A stretch of DNA of 64,000 bases from Corynebacterium uterequi (GCF_001021065.1 NZ_CP011546.1:682001-746000); one strand, 5' to 3'. Numbered from the stretch's first letter, positions 34,129 through 42,825 are shown. Notes: generated by a model not told the origin, from the letters alone. Program-made: numbers and translations.

Positions 34129-35301
34129 ATGACGAGTAATCCCTATACGCAGCAGCCGGGTACGCAGCCCACCACACCTCCTGACACCTCCCAGGAACCG
34201 CCGGCTGTCCCCGTGGCCAAGCGCGGCATAGGTACCGCCACCGTCGTTGCCCTCATGATAGGCAGTGGTGTGCTGGGCGGCGGGGTCGTCGCGGGCGCGC
34301 TGACCCTGGGTTCTCACACCCCGGAGGAACCCACGACGAACGTTGCCAACAGCCTCACCCAGCCGCCGGCCGACGCGCCGGCGGTGCCCGAAGGAAGCGT
34401 GGCCGAGGTGGCCCAAAAGGTCCTGCCGGCGGTGGTATCTATCCAGGTAGTTACCCAAAACGGCGGCGCCGAGGGCTCGGGCTCAATCATCTCACCGGAC
34501 GGCTTTGTCCTCACCAACCACCACGTCGTGGCCGAGGGTGAGTCCGGGGCGAAGCTTCAGGTGCGCTTCAACGACGGGGCGACGGCACCGGCCACCTACG
34601 TCGCCTCCGACCCGGCGACGGACATCGGTGTCATCAAGATCGACGGCGCCAATAACCTACCGACTATTGGATTTGGTGACTCCGATCAGCTCATCGTCGG
34701 CCAGGAGGTGGTGGCCGTCGGCGCCCCGCTGGGGCTGTCAGGAACGGTGACCTCCGGCATCGTCTCTGCCTTAGAGCGCCCGGTGCGTGCCTCGCAAGGC
34801 GGCGGGGAGTCCTCGCTCATCGACGGCATCCAAACCGATGCCGCTATCAACCCCGGTAACTCCGGCGGCCCGCTGGTGGACATGAACGGCAACCTCGTCG
34901 GGATGAACTCGGTTATCGCCTCGCTGACGTCGCGCGCCGGGGGTCAGGCAGGCTCCATCGGCCTGGGCTTTGCCATTCCTGCCAACTTCGCGCAGCGGGT
35001 GGCCACCCAGCTCATCGAAGACGGGGAAGCCGTGCAGCCGCGTATCGGGGCGGCCGTCGATGCCCGCTCCCTCACCGACGGCGGCTTGATCGTCGACGTC
35101 GAACCCGGCGGCCCGGCCGAAGCCGCTGGTCTGCGCTCCGGCGACCTCATCACGAAGCTTAACGATCGCCACATCGAGTCCTCTGACGCGCTCATCGCCG
35201 CCATTCGCTCCCATGACTTCGGGGAGACGGTGGTTCTTGATGTCACCGACCCCGATACCGGCGAGACCCGCCAAGTAGAAGTGACACTCACCACCGAGTA
35301 A
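34129..35301 (+). CDS. pepD: HtrA-like serine protease PepD
   Basis: Membrane-anchored protease of 390 residues. A Pro-rich cytoplasmic N-terminus is followed by a single TM (ATVVALMIGSGVLGGGVVAG), then a trypsin-like domain with the triad His in LTNHHVVAE, Asp in DPATDIGVIKID and Ser in NPGNSGGPLVD, and a C-terminal PDZ domain (VEPGGPAEAAGLRSGDLITK). It degrades damaged envelope proteins and feeds back on the MprAB system in mycobacteria. ATG 34129 is preferred to the upstream in-frame GTG 34099. Confidence 0.94.
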   Translation: MTSNPYTQQPGTQPTTPPDTSQEPPAVPVAKRGIGTATVVALMIGSGVLGGGVVAGALTLGSHTPEEPTTNVANSLTQPPADAPAVPEGSVAEVAQKVLPAVVSIQVVTQNGGAEGSGSIISPDGFVLTNHHVVAEGESGAKLQVRFNDGATAPATYVASDPATDIGVIKIDGANNLPTIGFGDSDQLIVGQEVVAVGAPLGLSGTVTSGIVSALERPVRASQGGGESSLIDGIQTDAAINPGNSGGPLVDMNGNLVGMNSVIASLTSRAGGQAGSIGLGFAIPANFAQRVATQLIEDGEAVQPRIGAAVDARSLTDGGLIVDVEPGGPAEAAGLRSGDLITKLNDRHIESSDALIAAIRSHDFGETVVLDVTDPDTGETRQVEVTLTTE

Positions 35302-35351
35302 ATTGATCGAGGACGACAGTGGCGACCTGGCACCGAGCAGGAGATGACGGG

Positions 35352-35939
35352 ATGAATCACTCAGTAACGGAGTTGTCGCTCCGGGAGGACGACGGGCGGC
35401 TACGTGACCTGGAGGGTCCGGACGCGAACTACCTGCGCACCGCAGAGGAGGAGACCAAGGTTCGCTCCCACCGCCGCGCGCTTGCCGTTGTCATTGCCGA
35501 TCATTGCCCGCTCGCCGGCCCGGACGCCGAGGCCATGGTGGCCGAGCTGCTGTCCGAGGCCAAGTTCGAGGTCGATGCGGTGGTTCGTGTCGCCTCGAAG
35601 AAGTCCCAGATCCGCAAGGCCATCGAGACCGCCGTCGTGGGTGGAGTCGATCTCGTGGTGACCATCGGCGGGGTGGGCGTGGGCCCGAGAGACAAGGCGC
35701 CGGAGGCGACCCGCCAGGTTCTCGACCAGATGGTGCCCGGGGTGGCGCAGGCCCTGCGCTCCTCCGGCCAGGCGTGCGGTGCCGTCGACGCCGCCTGTTC
35801 CCGCGGTATCTCGGGGATTTCCGGGCAAACCGTCGTCGTCAACCTCGCCGGCTCACGGGCCGCCGTGCGCGACGGCATGGCGACCCTGCCGCCTTTGGTC
35901 CACCACCTCATCGACCAACTCGGAAAGTACTGTGTCTGA
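35352..35939 (+). CDS. moaB2: MoaB2/MogA-type molybdopterin-binding protein
   Basis: Protein of 195 residues with the MoCF_biosynth fold: RALAVVIADHCPLAGPDAEA, DLVVTIGGVGVGPRDKAPEA, and a C-terminal GISGQTVVVNLAGSRAAV. The usual GGTG-x-G-x-R-D motif reads GGVGVGPRD here, a substitution also seen in MoaB2-like proteins whose catalytic role is doubtful. The start could also be GTG 35319; ATG 35352 has AGGAG 8 nt upstream. Fourth gene of the mprA-mprB-pepD-moaB2 block. Confidence 0.85.
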   Translation: MNHSVTELSLREDDGRLRDLEGPDANYLRTAEEETKVRSHRRALAVVIADHCPLAGPDAEAMVAELLSEAKFEVDAVVRVASKKSQIRKAIETAVVGGVDLVVTIGGVGVGPRDKAPEATRQVLDQMVPGVAQALRSSGQACGAVDAACSRGISGISGQTVVVNLAGSRAAVRDGMATLPPLVHHLIDQLGKYCV

Positions 35940-36156
35940 TCCGGTGGATCCGCAGGCGTCGGCCGGCCGGCCGCGGCGCCGTCGCCGGGCGTTTCGCCTC
36001 GGTGACGCCCCGGATTACGACCGCACGGCGGACCGTAACGACAATGAGCTCGACGCCGCGCGTCGGCTCAGCGATGACTCGATGATGATCTTCGGCGACC
36101 CAGAGCTGGACTTCCTGCTGCAACAGCGACCGCCGCACTACGGCGGCGACAACTAA
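35932..36156 (+). CDS. Small hypothetical protein, translationally coupled to moaB2
   Basis: 74 residues from a GTG that overlaps the moaB2 stop. A basic stretch (GRPRRRRRAFRLGDAPDYDR) is followed by an acidic half (NDNELDAARRLSDDSMMIFG) ending DFLLQQRPPHYGGDN. No known domain, no membrane segment. The overlap, sensible composition and lack of any other use of this strand support it being a real gene. Its stop overlaps that of the convergent SAF gene. Function unknown. Confidence 0.6.
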   Translation: MSDPVDPQASAGRPRRRRRAFRLGDAPDYDRTADRNDNELDAARRLSDDSMMIFGDPELDFLLQQRPPHYGGDN

Positions 36157-36764
36157 TCGATCACAACGCCCAGCGGGGTGGCCAAGGCTGCCGCCGCCAC
36201 TGCGTGGGCTTGCTCGGGTGGAAAGGCGATGAGCACGCTGTCCGGGTGCTCTGGATCCGCGAGAACGACCTTTCCGCCGGTGGCGACGATGACCGGCTCC
36301 CCGCCGGGTTCCGCACCCGCGGTGACCACGGTGACTCCGTCGCCGTGCCGGAGCAACGCCACCGTCGTCGGATCCGCGAGGCGGACCGGCACCGTCGTGG
36401 CCTCCTCCCCAGCAAGCGAGGTCGCCAGCGCCGAGCCGGTGACCCGCGAAGTGGTCACCACCTCGCCGGCTCCCACGGCGGTGACCGTCACCCGCCCGAG
36501 GGCGTCCTCGGTGCTGCCCACGGCGCCGTGCGGGACGACGCGGTGGGGCAGGTGCGCCAGCTGAAGGTCGGCCGCCACCAGTTCGTGGCCGACGGGCAGG
36601 TCAGCGGCGAATACGACGACGGCGGGGTCCTCGGCGACGTGATCGTGAGCGGCCCACGCCACGGCGCTGAGAAGCAACACGGCCGCTGCGATGCGGTGGA
36701 GAAACACCCGACGACGGTAGCCGGGAATGGTCAGGGAGCGGACTGCGCCAAGCAAGGTGGTCAT
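36153..36764 (-). CDS. SAF-domain membrane protein (CpaB/RcpC-like N-terminal part)
   Basis: Protein of 203 residues: cytoplasmic N-terminus, one TM (LHRIAAAVLLLSAVAWAA), then an SAF domain (VVVFAADLPVGHELVAADLQ, ALGRVTVTAVGAGEVVTTSR). SAF domains of this kind occur in Flp pilus protein CpaB, but no pilus genes are nearby and the protein is shorter than CpaB, so pilus function is doubtful. Likely external. Its role is unknown. Confidence 0.75.
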   Translation of the reverse strand: MTTLLGAVRSLTIPGYRRRVFLHRIAAAVLLLSAVAWAAHDHVAEDPAVVVFAADLPVGHELVAADLQLAHLPHRVVPHGAVGSTEDALGRVTVTAVGAGEVVTTSRVTGSALATSLAGEEATTVPVRLADPTTVALLRHGDGVTVVTAGAEPGGEPVIVATGGKVVLADPEHPDSVLIAFPPEQAHAVAAAALATPLGVVID

Positions 36765-36791
36765 GCCTGGTTAGACGCGTCGGTGCGGCCC

Positions 36792-37424
36792 TTAGGTTCC
36801 CAGGTCGCGGAAAGACACGACGCCGCCCGGGGTGAGGGCTACATCGACGCCGAGGTCATGGGCCTCGACGGCCACCTGGGCGTTCGTTTCACCGTCGAAG
36901 AGCACCACCGCGATGAGCGGGCGGTCCGTGCCCGGTACTGATTCGTCCAGGTTGCCGAGGCTAGCTAGGGCACGGTCGTAGTAGCCGCCGCCTTTTCCTA
37001 GGCGCACCCCGAAGCTGGTCACCGCGTAGGCCGGGACGAACAGGACGTGGCAGCCGGCCAGCACTTCGTGGCCGCGGGTGGGCCCGGTGGGCTCGGCAAT
37101 ACCCAGGGCACTGGTACGCAGCGAGTCCGGACCAGCGTAGACGGCCCAGCGCATGTGCCCATCGTCACCGGTAACGGGCAGGTAGATCGTCTCGCACCGC
37201 GCATCGAGCGCCGGGAGCAGCTCCGCTCCGCCGGGTTCCGTGGCCAGGGGAGCGTAGGCGGCCACCGTGAGGTCAGCGCAACCCCAGCTCGACAACAGTT
37301 CGTCAAGGCGAGATACCAGGGCCGCGTTGCTTTGGCGAGTGTGCGCTGCGGTCATGTGCTGTCGACGGTGGCGGTAGTGCCGCCGCGCCTGGCGTTTGGC
37401 AGCGATGACTTCCTCAGGGAACAT
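36792..37424 (-). CDS. 5-formyltetrahydrofolate cyclo-ligase
   Basis: Enzyme of 210 residues turning 5-formyl-THF into 5,10-methenyl-THF with ATP. Family motifs: an Arg/Lys-rich N-terminal helix (KRQARRHYRHRRQ), YLPVTGDDGHMRWAVY, and the ATP/substrate motif VRLGKGGGYYDRAL. Two starts compete: ATG 37424, with -10 box TACTCT 6 nt upstream (leaderless), and ATG 37451, with GGAGG only 4 nt upstream. I chose the first on promoter spacing. Same neighbour order (fthC divergent from galU) as in mycobacteria (Rv0992c/Rv0993). Confidence 0.88.
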   Translation of the reverse strand: MFPEEVIAAKRQARRHYRHRRQHMTAAHTRQSNAALVSRLDELLSSWGCADLTVAAYAPLATEPGGAELLPALDARCETIYLPVTGDDGHMRWAVYAGPDSLRTSALGIAEPTGPTRGHEVLAGCHVLFVPAYAVTSFGVRLGKGGGYYDRALASLGNLDESVPGTDRPLIAVVLFDGETNAQVAVEAHDLGVDVALTPGGVVSFRDLGT

Positions 37425-37430
37425 GAGCCA

Positions 37431-37436
37431 AGAGTA
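37431..37436 (-). promoter_or_regulatory. -10 box of the 5-formyl-THF cyclo-ligase gene
   Basis: TACTCT on the minus strand, 6 nt before the ATG at 37424. Confidence 0.4.
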
Positions 37437-37489
37437 TCGACTTTTGGCCATATCGCCTCCGAAAAGGGTCTAGGTGTTGTTTTTCGCGG

Positions 37490-37495
37490 TAGGGT
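37490..37495 (+). promoter_or_regulatory. -10 box of galU, leaderless
   Basis: TAGGGT located 7 nt before the ATG at 37503; no Shine-Dalgarno sequence is present. It probably drives galU-glp-rimJ-glpR. Confidence 0.5.
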
Positions 37496-37502
37496 TTGCT
37501 CT

Positions 37503-38447
37503 ATGGAGGACTCATTTACCGACCCCAAGAAGTGCATCCACACCGTGGTCGTCCCCGCGGCCGGTATGGGAACGCGTTTTCTGCCCGCCACCAAGACGGT
37601 CCCGAAGGAATTGCTGCCCGTCGTCGATACCCCGGGCATTGAGCTCATCGCCGAAGAAGCCTCGCAGCTCGGCGCCTCCCGGCTCGCCATCATCACCGCG
37701 CCGAATAAAGAAGAGGTACTCGCTCACTTTGGCCAGTTCTCCGACCTGGTGAGCACCCTGGAGCAGCGCGGTAAGGACGAGCAGGCATCGAAGGTGCAAC
37801 GAGCCGCGCAACTCATCACCCCGGTTGCAGTGGTGCAAGAGCGCCCCCTCGGCCTGGGGCACGCGGTGGGCCTGGCCGAAAGCGTGCTGGACCAGAGCGA
37901 GGAGGCCTTCGCCGTGATGCTTCCCGATGATCTCGTCTTACCCACCGGCGTCTTGGAGACCATGTGGCGGGTGCGCGAGGAGTTTGGTGGCTCGGTGCTG
38001 TGCGCCTTCGATGTCCCGCGCGAGCAGGTCGGTAGTTACGGTGTGTTCGACGTTGAGTCCGTCGGAGACGTCGCCGGTTTCGACGGCCAGGTCATTAAGA
38101 AAGTCCTCGGCATGGTGGAGAAGCCGGCGCCGGAGGACGCGCCGTCGACGTTCGTCGCTGCCGGCCGGTATCTCCTCGACCGGGCGATTTTCGATGCGCT
38201 GCGCCGCACGAAACCGGGAAAGGGCGGAGAGATCCAGCTGACCGACGCTATCGAATTGCTTATTCGAGAAGGCCACCCGGTGCACGTCGTTGTTCACGAG
38301 GGCACCCGCCATGATCTCGGAAATCCGCTCGGGTATATTACTGCCAACGTGGACTTTGGCTTGCATCATCACACATACGGCGCCGGCCTCTATCAGGCGA
38401 TCAAGAAGATTATGGCGGAGTACGAGCGCGAGAACGGCCTGGCTTAA
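37503..38447 (+). CDS. galU: UTP-glucose-1-phosphate uridylyltransferase
   Basis: Enzyme of 314 residues making UDP-glucose for envelope glycans and trehalose. The nucleotide-binding signature is VVVPAAGMGTRFLPATKTVP, followed by KELLPVVDTP. Further motifs are MLPDDLVL and GMVEKPAPEDAPS with the catalytic Lys. A longer frame to 37047 runs through the divergent cyclo-ligase gene and is not real. ATG 37503 is set by a TAGGGT box 7 nt upstream. The next gene starts 2 nt after the stop. Confidence 0.96.
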   Translation: MEDSFTDPKKCIHTVVVPAAGMGTRFLPATKTVPKELLPVVDTPGIELIAEEASQLGASRLAIITAPNKEEVLAHFGQFSDLVSTLEQRGKDEQASKVQRAAQLITPVAVVQERPLGLGHAVGLAESVLDQSEEAFAVMLPDDLVLPTGVLETMWRVREEFGGSVLCAFDVPREQVGSYGVFDVESVGDVAGFDGQVIKKVLGMVEKPAPEDAPSTFVAAGRYLLDRAIFDALRRTKPGKGGEIQLTDAIELLIREGHPVHVVVHEGTRHDLGNPLGYITANVDFGLHHHTYGAGLYQAIKKIMAEYERENGLA

Positions 38448-38449
38448 GG

Positions 38450-39760
38450 ATGCGCAGCGTCGAGGAACAACTCGCGATCGTCACCGACGCGGCGGTCATC
38501 CCCGAACCGGTTCGGATGTCCATTGGTGACGCCCTAGGGCTCATGGCCGCCGAGGAAGTCCAGGCCACCGTGCCGGTACCCGGTTTCGCACTGGCCGCCG
38601 TCGACGGCTACGCCGTCCGCGCGGTGGACATTGGCGGCGAACGCGCCCTGGGCCGGGGGATCGAGGCCGATCACCCGGACGCCCAGGGGGCCGACCTGAC
38701 CCCGAGTCAGCCGGTGATGACCTTGCCGGAGCGCTCCCTGCCCGTGGTGGGAGAGGTACCTGCCGGATCGCGTCAGCCCCTGCGACTGCAACCGAAGCAG
38801 GCGGTGCGCGTTCACACCGGTGCGCCACTGCCCACCCTTGCCGACGCGGTGTTGCCGCTGGAGTGGAGCGACCGCGGGCGCAAGAGGGTGACCGCCCAAC
38901 GCCCGGTGCGTTCTGGGGACTTTGTGCGACGCGCCGGGGACGACATGCAGCCGGGCGACGTCGCGGTGGGCGCCGGCACGGTGTTGGGGCCCGCCCAGAT
39001 CGGTTTGCTTGCTGCCGCCGGGCGTTCGAAGGTGCTCGTGTATCCCCGCCCGCGGGTAGCGGTGCTGTCCTACGGGCACGAGCTCGTTGACATTGACCGT
39101 TCCCCTGGGCACGGGCAGGTGTTTGACATTGCCTCCTACGCCGTTGCCGCAGCGGCGAAGGAGGCGGGGGCGGAAGTCAACCACATCGGCATCGCCGCGG
39201 GGGAGCCGCGCCGGCTTCGCGAGATCATCGAAACCCAGCTGCAGCGCAGCGAGTTGCTCATCGTCTTGGGCGCTGTTGGCGGTCAGGGCGCGGCGGTTCT
39301 ACGCGGTCTGCTGGAGGAGTTCGGCGACGTGGACACCACCCGCGTGGCCATGCACCCGGGGTCAGTCCAGGGTTTCGGTCTCTTGGGCCCAGGGCGCATC
39401 CCGGCGTTGCTCCTACCGAATAACCCGGTGTCCTCGCTCGTCGCCTTCGAGGTTTTCGGGCGGCCACTTCTGCGCACCTCCCTGGGTAAGAAGACGATTC
39501 ATCGGCGCCTGGTCCGCGCTCGCTGCATCAACCACGTCAGTTCCATCGAGGGCCGGCGTGGGTATGTTCGTGCCCGGCTCATGCGCGACGCCGAGACTCA
39601 GGATTATCTGGTGGAGGGACTCGGCGGCGCCACCGGTGCGCCCGCGCACCTGCTGGCAGGCCTCGCCGAGGCCAACGCCATGATCCGGGTGCCGGAGGCG
39701 GTGTCGGAGATCCGTCCGGGAGATATCGTCGACGTGCTCTTCGTGGCGCAGCGCTGGTAG
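38450..39760 (+). CDS. glp: MoeA/gephyrin-like protein, probable cell-division factor Glp
   Basis: Protein of 436 residues with the MoeA four-domain plan: FALAAVDGYAVRAVDIGG near residue 45, the GEVPAGSRQPLRLQPKQAVR region, and a MoCF-like domain (VAVLSYGHELVDI, MHPGSVQGFGLLGPGRIPAL, LLPNNPVSSLVAFEVF). In MoeA enzymes the MoCF loop and catalytic Asp are conserved; here several are changed (VLGAVGGQGAAVLRGL in place of GGVSVGDYD). In C. glutamicum the homologue in this gene neighbourhood, Glp, binds FtsZ and the membrane protein GlpR; I assign it by synteny. Confidence 0.85.
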   Translation: MRSVEEQLAIVTDAAVIPEPVRMSIGDALGLMAAEEVQATVPVPGFALAAVDGYAVRAVDIGGERALGRGIEADHPDAQGADLTPSQPVMTLPERSLPVVGEVPAGSRQPLRLQPKQAVRVHTGAPLPTLADAVLPLEWSDRGRKRVTAQRPVRSGDFVRRAGDDMQPGDVAVGAGTVLGPAQIGLLAAAGRSKVLVYPRPRVAVLSYGHELVDIDRSPGHGQVFDIASYAVAAAAKEAGAEVNHIGIAAGEPRRLREIIETQLQRSELLIVLGAVGGQGAAVLRGLLEEFGDVDTTRVAMHPGSVQGFGLLGPGRIPALLLPNNPVSSLVAFEVFGRPLLRTSLGKKTIHRRLVRARCINHVSSIEGRRGYVRARLMRDAETQDYLVEGLGGATGAPAHLLAGLAEANAMIRVPEAVSEIRPGDIVDVLFVAQRW

Positions 39761-39761
39761 C

Positions 39762-40499
39762 ATGCACGATTTCTTCCACCAAGTCACCCGGCTGCCCGAC
39801 GCTTCCGGCCCCCGGGATCCACGCCACCCCGGCTGGCCCGAGGCCTCGCCCAAGGTGGCGCTGAACGACGGTCGCTGCCTGCGGTTGCGTCCCTTAACGT
39901 GGCGGGATGGCGGCGAGTGGGCGCGCCAGCGGCGGGCGGACGAGTCCTGGCTTCGTCCCGTTGAACCCACCCAGCGCGGCGGCTGGCACCGGGCGCACGA
40001 GCGAGACGCCTGGCAGGCTAACTTCTCCTTCCTGCGCACGGCGGCCAAGAAGGGCACGGTTGTCCCCCTGGTCATCGACATCGACGGCCGGTTCGCCGGC
40101 CAGGTCACCATCGGCAACATCCAACACGGGGCGCTGAGCGAGGCGTGGATCGGCTACTGGGTCCACTCGCCCTATATGGGTGCCGGGGTGGCGACGGCGG
40201 CCTGCGCCCTCGGCGTCGACCACGCCTTCGAACGCATCGGGCTGCACCGCCTGACGGCGACGTACCTGCCCACCAACCCGGCGTCGGGGCGGGTGCTCGC
40301 TAAGTGCGGTTTCCATAACGAGGGATTCCTCCGCGCCAACCTGCACATCGACGGACGGTGGCGCGACCACCACTTCGTGGCGTTGCTGGCCGATGAGTAT
40401 GCGTCGACGTGCGTGGCCCGGCAGATCGAGGCCGGCCGGTGCGCGGCGTGGCACGAAGGCCGCCCCCGCGCGGGGCGCTACACTATTCACGAATCCTAA
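39762..40499 (+). CDS. rimJ: RimJ-like GNAT N-acetyltransferase
   Basis: Acetyltransferase of 245 residues, RimJ/RimL branch: NDGRCLRLRPLTWRDGGEWA, WIGYWVHSPYMGAGVATAAC (acetyl-CoA loop region), GLHRLTATYLPTNPASGRVL and KCGFHNEGFLR. The N-terminal 30 residues are an extension. Starts 1 nt after the glp stop in the galU operon; the equivalent mycobacterial gene is Rv0995. Substrate unproven; RimJ in E. coli acetylates ribosomal protein S5. Confidence 0.9.
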   Translation: MHDFFHQVTRLPDASGPRDPRHPGWPEASPKVALNDGRCLRLRPLTWRDGGEWARQRRADESWLRPVEPTQRGGWHRAHERDAWQANFSFLRTAAKKGTVVPLVIDIDGRFAGQVTIGNIQHGALSEAWIGYWVHSPYMGAGVATAACALGVDHAFERIGLHRLTATYLPTNPASGRVLAKCGFHNEGFLRANLHIDGRWRDHHFVALLADEYASTCVARQIEAGRCAAWHEGRPRAGRYTIHES

Positions 40500-40529
40500 A
40501 CTCCCGACACAAAAGGCGGCCCGGAAACC

Positions 40530-41612
40530 ATGTCTAACGGTCTCATTGTGGTGCTCATCATCGCGGTGTGGATTTTCGTCCTGGCCCCCATGGTGCTCAA
40601 GGACCAGCGCGCCATCCGCCGTTCCGGGGACGCGCTGGAAGAGACCCGGGTCCTGTACCAGGGAGGAAGCAGCTCGCTGCCCACGCGTCGCGCCCCCAGC
40701 GTGTCCTCCGCGGATGTCCACGCCACCCGCCAGGATGACGAGGAGGACTATGAGCTCGTCGAAGCGCGGGACGACGACGCCCCGCTGCTCATCGAGGAGC
40801 CGGTCGCTGCTCGCCAGCAGCACGTGGTGGACGGGGAGGTTGTTGAGTCCCTCAGCGCCGACGATGGTGATGACGCCCACGATGAGGAACCTGCCGACGC
40901 CGACCTCGACGACGCGGGTACCGCGGCCGAGGACGCCCCAGAGCAAGACTACGAGGCGCAGCACGAGGCGCCTGTCGTGGCCATCGATGCGGTGGACTTC
41001 GACGAGACCTACGTCGGGCCGGCCGACCTGCTGCATCCGACAGCCCGAGCCGCCGCGCACAGTGCCACGCCCGTGCCGATGGACCGCGACTGGGACGAAT
41101 CTGATGGCTACGGCGGTGACGCGGCGCTCTCAGCGGAGGACGTTGCCTTTGCCCGAGCCCGCTCTGGTCGCGGCGGGTGGGATCCCGAGCGGGAGGCGCG
41201 GCGCACCGCCCGGCTGTACGCGCGGCGCCAGCGCACCGTCCTCGGGCTCCTCGCGGCCGTGGTCGTCGCCGTGGTTGTCGCCATCGTTGTTGGTGGCTGG
41301 GCGTGGGCCGCACCCGCTGGTGTGCTGGGGGTCGCCGTGCTCTACCTGGCCGCGCTGCGCAACCAGGTCCAGCAGGAACGCGAGCTTCGCCGCCGGCGCA
41401 TTCATCACCTGCGCCGGGCCCGCCTGGGCGTGCGCCAGTCCGGGGTGTCGGTGCAGCGCCGACGCCACGGGGCCGTGATCGTGGAACTCGACGACGACAG
41501 CCCCGACTTCGACGTCCTCCCGGTGGCGGAATACACCCGCTCCGCCGGCGCCGACGTCCGCGACCTCCACGAGGCCCGGGCTCGCCGCAACCGCGTCCTC
41601 GACGCAGGCTAG
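40530..41612 (+). CDS. glpR: Membrane protein, probable Glp receptor GlpR
   Basis: Protein of 360 residues. One N-terminal TM (LIVVLIIAVWIFVLAPMVLK) is followed by a long acidic cytoplasmic region (residues about 60-200, rich in Asp/Glu/Ala), a basic segment (EREARRTARLYARRQR), two TMs (LLAAVVVAVVVAIVVGGWAW and AAPAGVLGVAVLYLAAL), and a basic C-terminus. Topology and position two genes after glp match GlpR of C. glutamicum and Rv0996. Called by synteny; no enzymatic domain seen. Confidence 0.8.
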   Translation: MSNGLIVVLIIAVWIFVLAPMVLKDQRAIRRSGDALEETRVLYQGGSSSLPTRRAPSVSSADVHATRQDDEEDYELVEARDDDAPLLIEEPVAARQQHVVDGEVVESLSADDGDDAHDEEPADADLDDAGTAAEDAPEQDYEAQHEAPVVAIDAVDFDETYVGPADLLHPTARAAAHSATPVPMDRDWDESDGYGGDAALSAEDVAFARARSGRGGWDPEREARRTARLYARRQRTVLGLLAAVVVAVVVAIVVGGWAWAAPAGVLGVAVLYLAALRNQVQQERELRRRRIHHLRRARLGVRQSGVSVQRRRHGAVIVELDDDSPDFDVLPVAEYTRSAGADVRDLHEARARRNRVLDAG

Positions 41613-42253
41613 TCCGGCCAGATACCTGAGCTGCCGCGGCGATGGGAGCCCACCAGGTGGGTATCGACCACGCCGACGGCCTCCATGAGCGCGAACACCG
41701 TGGTGGGTCCGACGAATCGGAAGCCGCGTCGCTTGAGTTCACGGGCCAGGGCGATCGATTCCGGGCTCGTCGACGGCACCTCCGCGGCCGAATGCGGTCG
41801 AGGCGTTTCGGCCGGTTGGAAGGACCACACCAGGCCGGCGAGCCCACCGTCGTCCCGCAGCCGCAGCGTCGCCTGGGCGTTGGTTATAGCGGCCTCGATT
41901 TTGCGCCGGTTGCGCACAATGGCGGCGTCGGCCATCAACCGTTCCACCTCGGACTCGCCGTAGGCGGCGACCAGGTCGGGGTCGAAGCCGTCGAACGCGC
42001 GGCGAAACGCCGGGCGTTTGCGCAAGATGGTCAGCCACGACAGCCCAGCCTGAAAACCCTCCAGGACCAGGCGTTCGTACATGCCGGCCTCGTCGGTGAT
42101 GGGCATGCCCCATTCGGTGTCGTAGTAGTGGCGCAGCAGATCGTTGCGGGCCGCCCACGCGGGCCGGAGTAAGCCGTCGTCGCCGGGTATCAAGTCGGGT
42201 GAGGCGGTGGGATCGTCGGCGGGTTCGTCGGAGCCAAGCAGAAATTCGGTCAT
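41609..42253 (-). CDS. tag: DNA-3-methyladenine glycosylase I
   Basis: Repair enzyme of 214 residues that removes 3-methyladenine. Tag motifs: YYDTEWGMPITDEAGMYERL, LEGFQAGLSWLTILRKRPAF, and GFRFVGPTTVFALMEAVGVV with VDTHLVGSH. The usual final zinc-site residues (two Cys and two His) are partly missing in this protein. It starts 2 nt after the stop of ogt, so both alkylation-repair genes form one operon. Its stop overlaps that of glpR. Confidence 0.93.
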   Translation of the reverse strand: MTEFLLGSDEPADDPTASPDLIPGDDGLLRPAWAARNDLLRHYYDTEWGMPITDEAGMYERLVLEGFQAGLSWLTILRKRPAFRRAFDGFDPDLVAAYGESEVERLMADAAIVRNRRKIEAAITNAQATLRLRDDGGLAGLVWSFQPAETPRPHSAAEVPSTSPESIALARELKRRGFRFVGPTTVFALMEAVGVVDTHLVGSHRRGSSGIWPD

Positions 42254-42255
42254 AA

Positions 42256-42783
42256 CTAGGTTCGACGTCCGTCCTTCGTGCGCGGTTCCGGGGTCGACGC
42301 GAGCACTGCGCGTTCATGTTCGAGCAGCCACAGTTTTGCCGCCGGGCCACCGCGATATCCGCCGGCGCTGCCGTCGGCGCGGATCACGCGGTGGCAGGGA
42401 AGAAACAGCGGCACGGGGTTCGTCGCGCACGCGGAGCCGGCTGCCCGGACAGCCCGAGGATTGCCGGCAGCTGCGGCGAGCTCGCCATAGTTCCATGTTT
42501 CTGCAAAACCGATACGGCCTAGTGTCTGTTGGGCACGCCACCTAAAGCTCGAGCCGGCACCAGCCAGCGGGACCATAAAGCGCCGACGCACCCCGGCGAA
42601 GTACTCCCGCAGCTGGCGGCGGGCCTCGGCGAGCAGCTCGTCGTCCGGGGACGCCACCGCCGTGGCGAAGGCCTCGGGTGGGCGTTCGACGGCGAGGAAC
42701 GCCACGTAGGCGAGCCCGGGGCCGTCGGCGATGAGCCTGAGGACGCCGATAGGGGAGTCTTCGTCCACGAAGCGCGCGCTCAT
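42256..42783 (-). CDS. ogt: Methylated-DNA-protein cysteine methyltransferase
   Basis: Suicide repair protein of 175 residues that takes alkyl groups from O6-alkylguanine. Active-site PCHRVI with the acceptor Cys, preceded by FAETWNYGELAAAAGNPRAV and followed by GGYRGGPAAKLWLLEHE. ATG 42783 is chosen because a TAGGGT box lies 7 nt upstream; a longer frame to 42891 overlaps the divergent DoxX gene. Confidence 0.95.
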   Translation of the reverse strand: MSARFVDEDSPIGVLRLIADGPGLAYVAFLAVERPPEAFATAVASPDDELLAEARRQLREYFAGVRRRFMVPLAGAGSSFRWRAQQTLGRIGFAETWNYGELAAAAGNPRAVRAAGSACATNPVPLFLPCHRVIRADGSAGGYRGGPAAKLWLLEHERAVLASTPEPRTKDGRRT

Positions 42784-42790
42784 AACGCCC

Positions 42791-42796
42791 ACCCTA
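42791..42796 (-). promoter_or_regulatory. -10 box of ogt-tag, leaderless
   Basis: TAGGGT on the minus strand, 7 nt before the ATG at 42783. Confidence 0.5.
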
Positions 42797-42825
42797 CGCG
42801 GCCCGAGAAGGCGGAACTGGTGGGG

